Assembly (NCBI GenBank): GCA_001414485.1
Contig: LLEY01000002.1
Span: 744,001-808,000, forward strand
DNA length: 64,000 nt
Direction: 5' to 3'
Source of the DNA: Calycina herbarum
Taxonomy: Eukaryota > Ascomycota > Leotiomycetes > Helotiales > Pezizellaceae
This document shows, one piece after another, positions 60,207-64,000 of this stretch (the first letter of the stretch is position 1; each line of letters begins with the position of its first letter). The translations under genes were made by a program, and so were the position numbers. The notes under the pieces were generated by a model that saw nothing but the letters and a program-made list of their open reading frames with translations, was not told the DNA's origin and did no database searches.

Positions 60207-60935
60207 CTAAGGACTCCTCGACTCAGTCGGCGACAAAGACAAAAACGACCCCTCCTTCACATATTGAGTAAAACTAGACTGCGTACTCAAACTCGGTCTC
60301 TCCTTCCATCCTTTCTCATCACCCACTCCCACATCCTTTCCCTCTCCTCTCGACGAAGTAGACTCCGTTTCCACCACCTCATTCACATCTAATCCCTCTA
60401 ACTCCTTATTCTCCCTCGTCGAAACCCCATCACTATGAACCGCAACCACCGTTCTAGAAACCACAATAGTATCCTCCGGACAATTCGCCATCCCCCAACT
60501 ACTAATAAAAGCACTATACCCCGTAACCTGCTGAACCATCAACCGACTCTGTCTCCTCAAGCGCTCGTGATTTGCACTCCAAACTGCTGAGAAGTTTTCT
60601 CCCACGACTCGTACACCACCACTGCTATTTTGATTTGAGGGTCTTCCGGTTTGAGTCAGTTCGACGAGTTTATTGAGAATACTGAATTCGAGTTTCGGTT
60701 TGATGCTGTAGACCATACTCTTATATGCTGTCTGGATATCGTAAAGACCTGCGTATTCCAGTGCCAGAATCGTTATGTCGAGAGCGACGATGAGCATGTT
60801 GACATATATGAGATGAGCCATGATCTGTCGACTAGCCTTCTTCCCTCTTATGTTGCCTTCCGGTCGCAGGATTCGAAGAGTTTGGTAAATGTACAGTACT
60901 CCTCCACGTTTAATGGATAACGCAAGAATATGCAA
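60207..60935 (-). pseudogene. 5'-truncated fungal integral membrane protein (DUF7703-like C-terminus)
   Basis: The frame begins at about 60935 and reads YIYQTLRILRPEGNIRGKKA, then a transmembrane segment (IMAHLIYVNMLIVALDITIL) and ALEYAGLYDIQTAYKSMVYS, KLEFSILNKLVELTQ, and a ~150-residue Ser/Glu-rich tail. This resembles the C-terminal third of fungal seven-helix-like DUF7703 proteins. The five or so helices expected before it are not visible in the 500 bp before the next gene, and an in-frame TGA precedes the segment. It could be a truncated gene, or an exon whose upstream partners lie across an unusual intron. Confidence 0.5.
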
Positions 60936-61437
60936 AGAAGATCAGTACAACAGGCTGTGTAGCCACACTAGGAGAACAACCCTCCGGTTGCTCCCCTCGC
61001 TTAACATATTTCCCGCTCCAATCAACCCCGCATGTTGAGTAACGCAAGGTACTTTGGATAATTCGTAGTTCCTGCCTCTTCGAGTAACATATGGTTTTTA
61101 CCCAGAGTACCTTCCTTCCTTGCACCGCGTTTTTTTTTCTAAAATAAAAGTAGAAGGGGTATCGAGCTCGTGTTTTTTTTACGTACGTTGTATCTTCGAT
61201 CGTTTCTTGGTTGGAAATTTTCGTGTTGTCTTTTCACCTGCACGTGGGCTATGTCTTTAGCCATATATTTGGTGACTGGGATTCGAATCCTTCAGCTTTT
61301 TGTTGTTAAGAGCTGGTGCTGCTATGTTGGAATTCGTGGAATTTCGGTTGTTTGTTGTTTTTGTTGATTGTACTTGATCCATCGCCAATTGAAGTAGAGA
61401 CAATCTTCCACCCCCAGAACGAAGGATCATTCTCGTA
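60936..61437. other. divergent intergenic region
   Basis: Separates the truncated membrane-protein fragment from the secreted-protein gene at 61438. No coding signal matching either gene. Confidence 0.5.
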
Positions 61438-62675
61438 ATGATGTTTTCCTCGCAGCTTCTGTTGAAGTCGTTGATTTGTCTGGATGTCTTATTCGGTGTT
61501 GTTTCCGCAAAACCAAGGAGCTTCTCAAGATCGACGAAGGAGGGTAAGAGAAGCATACCTTCTTCTGAGTACACCTGCCGTGTTGGGAACTGTAGGAAAT
61601 TTCTAGGACAACTACAGATATCCCCCGAGAATGTTTAGAAGAATTAGAATCCGAGTTCTTCATTCTCCTAAACATCCTCGAAGAATACATATAATTGTCC
61701 TAGAATTTCGAAGTAACAACCGAGAGCGTATACACAGAACAATCCCCAGATCTCTTATTTCCCAAATCCCCCCTCAATAAAAAAAAAATGAATACTCACC
61801 ACCTCCCACAGCAGTCCAGCTCCTCCCCCACGAACCACAATATGACCCCCTCCACTGGCCACGAACCCTCAACCTAACCTCCGAACCCGAAACCCCCACA
61901 TCCTGCCACGAATTCCCCGACTCCAACGCCCTAAACGAAGTCCCAGGATCCTACTCCAACAACCCCCTCACCTTCTTCTGCTACCAAAACGACACGATAG
62001 ACGACTACGGCGATCGTCGGGATCCGATGATGTTGAAAACTACTTCTGGTTGTTATATATTTGAGGATTATTTAATCGAAGGCGATGATCCCTCCTCCCC
62101 AGAAATAGTGATTGAGGATTTACTGCCCTGGTGCGGACCGGTAAGGCCTTACAAAATTGTTGATGGGAGTAAACTGGCTTCTTGGAATCCATTAGGGAGT
62201 GAGGAGAAGAGCTTTCCGTATAGGACGAATTGCTATAGGTGTCCTAGTACAGCGTGTGAGAGTGTGGAGATTGATCCTTTTAACCCGACGACTTATTGTT
62301 GGGTCAAGGGGGAGGGAGTAAATGGGACTAAGTAAGTTTCTCTCGCTCTTTGGGATGAGGAGAAAGGAGGGGGGTTTGAGGGGTTTGACTGATACAAATG
62401 AGTAGCATTTGGCATGAGAGTGCGAGGAATGTTCAGCCTTGGGGGAAATGCTATCTTCCTGGTTGGATATTTGATGATACTGATCCGATTTCTCTCAACC
62501 AAAGTAAGTTTTCATGCCCCCTCCGCGATTGGCACTTGTCCTGGGTACCTGGGTCAAGGAAGTACGATGTATGGTGTATGAAGTACTGATACTGACTCTC
62601 CCAACAGCCATGAAGGGAGCAGGAGAACAGTGTCCAGACTCGGATGAGGTCCCTGAAATACCTCGTCTTGCTTGA
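61438..62675 (+). CDS. secreted Cys-containing protein (263 aa, unknown)
   Basis: Exons 61438..61543, 61812..62331, 62406..62503 and 62608..62675, phases 1,2,1. Residues about 1-24 form a signal peptide (hydrophobic LLLKSLICLDVLFGVVSA). The mature protein contains TSCHEFPDS, TFFCYQNDT, SGCYIFEDY, PWCGPV, TNCYRCPSTACES, TTYCWVKGEG, GKCYLPGWIFD and GEQCPDSDE, about ten cysteines, so a disulfide-stabilised extracellular domain is likely. A single potential N-glycosylation site (NGTN) spans the exon 2/3 junction. No family recognised. The first intron (268 bp) is long for this region and holds an imperfect hairpin. Exon 2 is strongly Cys/Pro/Asp-rich and clearly coding. Confidence 0.72.
61597..61708. 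repeat. imperfect inverted repeat (hairpin) inside intron 1
   Basis: Outer arms TTCTAGGACAA (61601..61611) and TTGTCCTAGAA (61695..61705) are perfectly complementary. Inner arms CGAGAATGTTTAG (61626..61638) and CTAAACATCCTCG (61668..61680) pair with one mismatch. The whole 110-bp unit sits within the intron of the secreted-protein gene. Confidence 0.65.
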
Positions 62676-63468
62676 GGTTCTCGAGGCTCTGGAGGTTGAC
62701 CGTGCGTATGAAGAACAAAACATTGCAAAAAGGAGATGGCGGGGGAAACAAAAGTAAGAAGTAGATCAGAAAACAGAGCCCGACATTTGAAGCGACAACC
62801 AAGGCGCGTAAATAAACTCAACCCTGATAAAATACAATTAAAGGAAAGCGTACTCCATAAATCAAAACAAATCTCTCCCAAAATATCCTGTTCCAAAAAT
62901 GAAGGCATCGCGATCAAGAGCTCCAAGAAATGGATCACCGGAGATTCCCGTCACCTTACCCCACCTTCACAGCCACAACTCAGCTCAACTCTTGCGTGGC
63001 TCACCCAACCAATCACAGCTCCCCACAGCTTGCCACCTCAAACCAGTTCCAAGGTTATTAACAGCTGGAACCGCCCTCCAATTCACTTCGGCTTTCTCTC
63101 TACTTAACTACCATTCACTTCAATCGCTTGTAAGTACCTATAAATACCCCCCTTCTTTACTTAGGGATAAGTAGAGCAACGACAATTACCGGCGCAAAAC
63201 GATACCATCATACGAAACCTCACTGACATCACACCGCATAGCCTCATCAGTAAACCACATTCACATTCAGGAAACGCAACTTCCTCAATCAGCTCAACAA
63301 CCTTCTACCAAAACCAACCCGTACGTTCCCTCCCCCTAATCCTCTCCCATCCCCATTTTCATTTTACCTACCTCGCTCCTTCCCCAAAAACTCCCCTTCC
63401 CTCCCCTCACCAAAAAACCAACCTAACACCCCCTCTCCCAGAAATCAAAATCAAAAACCACAAAAATG
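62676..63468. other. intergenic and 5' leader of the microprotein gene
   Basis: Contains potential untranslated-region introns before the ATG at 63469 (GTAAGT at 63130; GTACGT at about 63320 with CCCAG at about 63443). No other coding signal. Confidence 0.45.
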
Positions 63469-63639
63469 TGTAGCTCCTCCTCTTCTTCGCTCGTAAACCG
63501 CAACGGTCCCGGCTCGGCCGCAGCATCAACAATCTCCTCCATCGTCAAGCCAGAGAGCGGCGCGACGGGAAAGACGAAGTGCTTTGAGTGTGATGGGGTG
63601 GAGTGTTGTTGTATTCCTATTCCTTGTACCGTTATGTAG
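63469..63639 (+). CDS. Cys-rich microprotein (56 aa, unknown)
   Basis: A single frame starting MCSSSSSSLVNRNGPGSAAA, then KPESGATGKTK, and ending in a dense cysteine cluster CFECDGVECCCIPIPC plus TVM. The ATG context (CACAAAAATG) is good for a fungus. Adjacent Cys near a short hydrophobic end suggest palmitoylation or metal binding, which is inference. There is no signal peptide, so it is probably cytosolic or membrane-tethered rather than a secreted effector. The strong leader with possible 5' introns supports a real gene. Confidence 0.55.
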   Translation, partial: CSSSSSSLVNRNGPGSAAASTISSIVKPESGATGKTKCFECDGVECCCIPIPCTVM

Positions 63640-64000
63640 GTTTGGGATTACATTTGCATACGGGGAGCATTGGGGGAGAAATGGGGAATGGGAAGGATGG
63701 AGAATTAGGGGAAGGGAGAGGATGAGGGGTGGTGGTGGGAGATTATGAGGAAAGGCGTTTTTGGGGGATGAAATGAAGATATATCCAGTGCTTGATTGGG
63801 ATGCGTTTGTGCGAGGGAGATATTTGGGTTTCTTATGGGATGAGCATTTGATTGGGGTGACGGGTGATGATTGATGGGGTTACGTTCTTTCATTTGGGGC
63901 GGTGGATCTATGAGATATTGAGAATGACAAAACATACATCAACTGATTGGTATGAACCATGGCAGATTCCTCCACTCTGAGACACCCCTACGACCAGTAT
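63640..64000. other. 3' flank, no gene recognised
   Basis: Purine-rich 3' region of the microprotein gene on the plus strand. The complementary frame at 63705..63935 is low-complexity. Confidence 0.5.

Overview
This is eukaryotic nuclear DNA from a filamentous ascomycete. The genes carry short introns (about 45 to 120 bp) with GTRNGT donors and CTAAC- or CTGAC-like branch sites. They encode fungus-restricted proteins: the DASH subunit Hsk3, a KCH-type potassium transporter, DUF6594 proteins, an IgE-binding-protein-like secreted protein, and a hydrolase with the MTWRV...GHSLG architecture. Codon use and these families suggest Leotiomycetes, possibly Sclerotiniaceae. That placement is inference.

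The window has two halves. The left part (1 to about 36 kb) is gene-poor and looks accessory. Two DUF6594 paralogues with identical five-exon structure point outward from a 17 kb interval (1..1135 minus, running off the window; 18000..19563 plus). Inside that interval a block of about 3 kb (about 6.4-9.56 kb) recurs in direct orientation, strongly diverged, at about 13.35-16.38 kb. Each copy carries a tiny three-exon gene (84 and 68 aa) and the remains of a second coding segment. Next come an orphan 233-aa protein (20.6 kb), an intact secreted IgE-binding-like gene (22.5 kb), and a hydrolase-zinc-finger fusion with three in-frame stops (23.8-26.1 kb). An intact KCH1-like transporter (28.6-30.6 kb) sits in this half. 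Two decayed relatives of the secreted gene follow (33.5 and 35.5 kb).

The right part (36.5-64 kb) has more conserved housekeeping genes. A WW/FF splicing-factor-like gene and the proteasome alpha subunit Pre9/PSMA4 are divergent from a shared 300-bp spacer. Two large membrane-associated unknown proteins lie head to tail and are separated only by an in-frame TAG. Then come Hsk3, a single-pass Ser/Thr-rich membrane protein, a CDF metal transporter with Mn-type DxxxD motifs, and a ZIP transporter. The end of the window holds a truncated DUF7703-like fragment, a secreted Cys-containing protein with a hairpin in its first intron, and a 56-aa Cys-rich microprotein.

Two copies of an 80-90 bp terminal-inverted-repeat element (3.15 kb and 59.3 kb) look like a miniature transposon. 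No tRNA, rRNA, CRISPR array or full-length transposon was found. All gene models were assembled by eye from splice signals and frame continuity, without transcript evidence.
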